Shown here: positions 5,570 to 6,897 of the stretch, in pieces
How the letters are laid out: the number at the start of each line of letters is the position of its first letter
Numbering within the stretch: the first letter of the stretch is position 1
Source: Brevundimonas sp. UBA986
GTDB lineage: Bacteria; Pseudomonadota; Alphaproteobacteria; Caulobacterales; Caulobacteraceae
Reading direction: 5' to 3'
DNA length: 6,897 nucleotides
NCBI GenBank assembly: GCA_002292165.1
Contig: DBBK01000108.1
Location: 1 to 6,897 of the forward strand
Notes under the pieces: model-generated
What the model was told of the DNA's origin: nothing
Database searches by the model: none
What the model saw: only the letters and a program-made list of their open reading frames with translations
Position numbers and translations under genes: made by a program

Positions 5570-6832
5570 TTGGCCATCACGGCCATCTGTCGCGACTGTC
5601 TGTGGACCGGGGCCGAGGCCCCGGGCGAAAGACGCTGTCCGGACTGCGGTTCGCGGCGTCTGGTCTGCGATCCCGAGCTCGACCAGCTGACCATCGCCCA
5701 CCTGGATTGCGACGCCTTCTACGCCTCGGTGGAGAAGCGCGACCGGCCCGAACTGAGGGACAAGCCGGTCATCGTCGGCGGCGGCGTCCGGGGCGTGGTC
5801 TCGACCTGCTGCTATGTCGCGCGGATGTACGGCGTCCATTCGGCCATGCCGATGTTCAAGGCGCTCAAGGCCTGTCCCGACGCCACGGTGATCAAGCCCG
5901 ACTTCACCAAGTACGTCTTTGAATCGCAGCGGATCTTCGGGTTCGTCGGCGAGCTGACGCCACTGGTCCAGACCTTGTCGCTGGACGAGGCCTGGATCGA
6001 TCTGGCGGGCACCGAACGGCTGAACGGCGGACCGCCGGCGCTACAGCTGATCCGGCTGATGAAGCGGATCGAGGAGGAGACGGGCCTCACCGTCTCCATC
6101 GGCCTGGCGCCCAACCGCTTCCTCGCGAAGATGGCCTCCGAGATGGACAAGCCGCGCGGCTTCTCGGTCGTCTCGAAGCGCGACGCCCAGGCCATTCTCG
6201 CCCCCCGCCCGGTCACCGCCCTGCCCCACGTCGGCCCGGTGTTCGGCAAGACCCTGCGCAGCGACGGCTTCAACACCATCGGCGACCTGGCCGCGGCCGA
6301 TGTGAAGGATCTGGTCAAACGCTATGGCGAGGCGGGTCTGCGGCTGCACGACCTGTCCCACGCCCGCGATAACCGCCCGGTGCGCCCCGAGCACGACCGC
6401 AAGGGCATGAGCGCCGAGACCACCTTCAACACCGATCTGACGGCGCTGGAGGATCTGGAGGCCGAGCTCTGGCCCCTGTGCGAGAAGCTGGCCTCCAAGG
6501 CGCGCCGCGACGGCGTGGCCAGCCGGGTGGTGGTGCTCAAGCTGCGCCGCACCGACTTCAAGATCATCACCCGACGGATCACCGCCCCCGAGCCGATCCA
6601 GACTGCCCGCGCCCTGTTCGCCATCGGCCGCGACCTTCTCAAGCCCGAACTCGGCCAGCCCTATCGGCTGATCGGCATCGGCATGGCCGATGTGGTCGAT
6701 GCGGTCGAAGGCCCCACCGGCCTGTTCGCTTCCACCGAAAGCCGTGCCCTGAAGACCGAGACCACCATCGACAGGCTGCGCGCCAAGTTCGGCAAGGACG
6801 CGGTGGTGGCGGGGCGGGCGCTGCGGAAATGA
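5570..6832 (+). CDS. dinB: Y-family DNA polymerase IV with N-terminal zinc-ribbon-like module
   Basis: Translesion polymerase of 420 aa. Residues 5-33 carry a small zinc-ribbon-like module (C7, C10, C23, C26), an extension absent from E. coli Pol IV. The catalytic core starts at IAHLDCDAFYASVE (42-55) with metal ligand D46, and continues through SLDEAWID (137-144) with D139 and E140. Y51 occupies the steric-gate position (F13 in E. coli). The helix-hairpin-helix region is around 215-255 (LPHVGPVFGKTL) and the little finger is about 280-378. The C-terminus has GLF at 384-386 where a beta-clamp motif is expected, but no glutamine precedes it. The start is TTG with Shine-Dalgarno GGGGAG (5556-5561) 8 bases upstream; no in-frame ATG fits. 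It is divergent from divK with a 127-base gap. No SOS (GTTC-N7-GTTC) box is seen there. Confidence 0.93.
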   Translation: MAITAICRDCLWTGAEAPGERRCPDCGSRRLVCDPELDQLTIAHLDCDAFYASVEKRDRPELRDKPVIVGGGVRGVVSTCCYVARMYGVHSAMPMFKALKACPDATVIKPDFTKYVFESQRIFGFVGELTPLVQTLSLDEAWIDLAGTERLNGGPPALQLIRLMKRIEEETGLTVSIGLAPNRFLAKMASEMDKPRGFSVVSKRDAQAILAPRPVTALPHVGPVFGKTLRSDGFNTIGDLAAADVKDLVKRYGEAGLRLHDLSHARDNRPVRPEHDRKGMSAETTFNTDLTALEDLEAELWPLCEKLASKARRDGVASRVVVLKLRRTDFKIITRRITAPEPIQTARALFAIGRDLLKPELGQPYRLIGIGMADVVDAVEGPTGLFASTESRALKTETTIDRLRAKFGKDAVVAGRALRK

Positions 6833-6833
6833 C

Positions 6834-6897
6834 CTAGGGCGCCTTCTCCGCCCGCGCGGTCAGATAGGCGTGGATCGCGGCGATGTCCGCGTCGGTG
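6834..6897 (-). CDS. C-terminal end of a probable cytochrome c-domain protein (partial)
   Basis: Only the last 20 codons and the TAG stop (6836-6834) are inside the window. They read TDADIAAIHAYLTARAEKAP. The pattern (S/T)DADxxAIHAYL is the final helix of many c-type cytochromes and of the cytochrome domain at the end of PQQ-dependent alcohol dehydrogenases. The heme motif CxxCH would be upstream and outside the window, so the call rests on this helix alone. The gene converges with dinB, whose stop codon ends one base away, and I see no terminator between them. Confidence 0.5.
   Translation of the reverse strand, partial: TDADIAAIHAYLTARAEKAP

Noticed and set aside
6814..6855. Inverted repeat GCGGGCG and CGCCCGC around the dinB stop as a terminator
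   Set aside because: The 7-bp arms are 28 bases apart, lie within coding sequence on both sides, and have no T-run.

Overview
The window looks like ordinary chromosome from a GC-rich alphaproteobacterium of the order Caulobacterales. Brevundimonas or a close relative is my best guess. The main reason is a complete divK-pleD pair whose key residues fall at the same positions as in Caulobacter crescentus, next to rpmG (ribosomal protein L33) on one side and a dinB-type polymerase on the other. No transposase, integrase, tRNA, rRNA or CRISPR array is visible. Genes are tightly packed and no gene-free stretch exceeds about 155 bases.

Region 1 (1-2478): a TetR-family repressor gene on the minus strand faces a plus-strand run of three genes: a six-helix membrane protein, a Nudix hydrolase and a DUF5990-like protein. 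The last three sit stop-to-start (TGATG, then a 2-base gap), so they are probably one transcript. A perfect 8-bp inverted repeat (TTCCGGAC, 14-base gap, GTCCGGAA) lies between the divergent starts and is a good candidate operator. Functionally this is the least explained part of the window.

Region 2 (2479-3691): rpmG is a compact stand-alone unit with a sigma-70-like promoter (TTGACT-16-TATGTT) and a textbook intrinsic terminator. It is followed by a GTG-started class I SAM-dependent methyltransferase of unknown substrate. That gene converges on pleD, with a small hairpin and a 15-base in-frame tandem duplication at the junction.

Region 3 (3692-5569): pleD and divK lie on the minus strand, divK first, with a 4-base ATGA overlap. 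In Caulobacter DivK is the single-domain response regulator of the DivJ/PleC cell-fate circuit, and PleD is the phosphorylation-activated diguanylate cyclase fed by the same kinases. All catalytic, phosphoacceptor and c-di-GMP feedback residues I checked are present. A near-match to the CtrA box overlaps the -35 region of a possible divK promoter.

Region 4 (5570-6897): a Y-family DNA polymerase IV with an N-terminal zinc-ribbon-like module starts at TTG and is divergent from divK, with no recognisable SOS box upstream. One base after its stop, on the opposite strand, lie the last 20 codons of a gene whose C-terminus resembles a cytochrome c domain.

No undescribed system with strong support was found. 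The best leads are the TetR-controlled three-gene unit with its palindrome and the regulatory region shared by divK and dinB.
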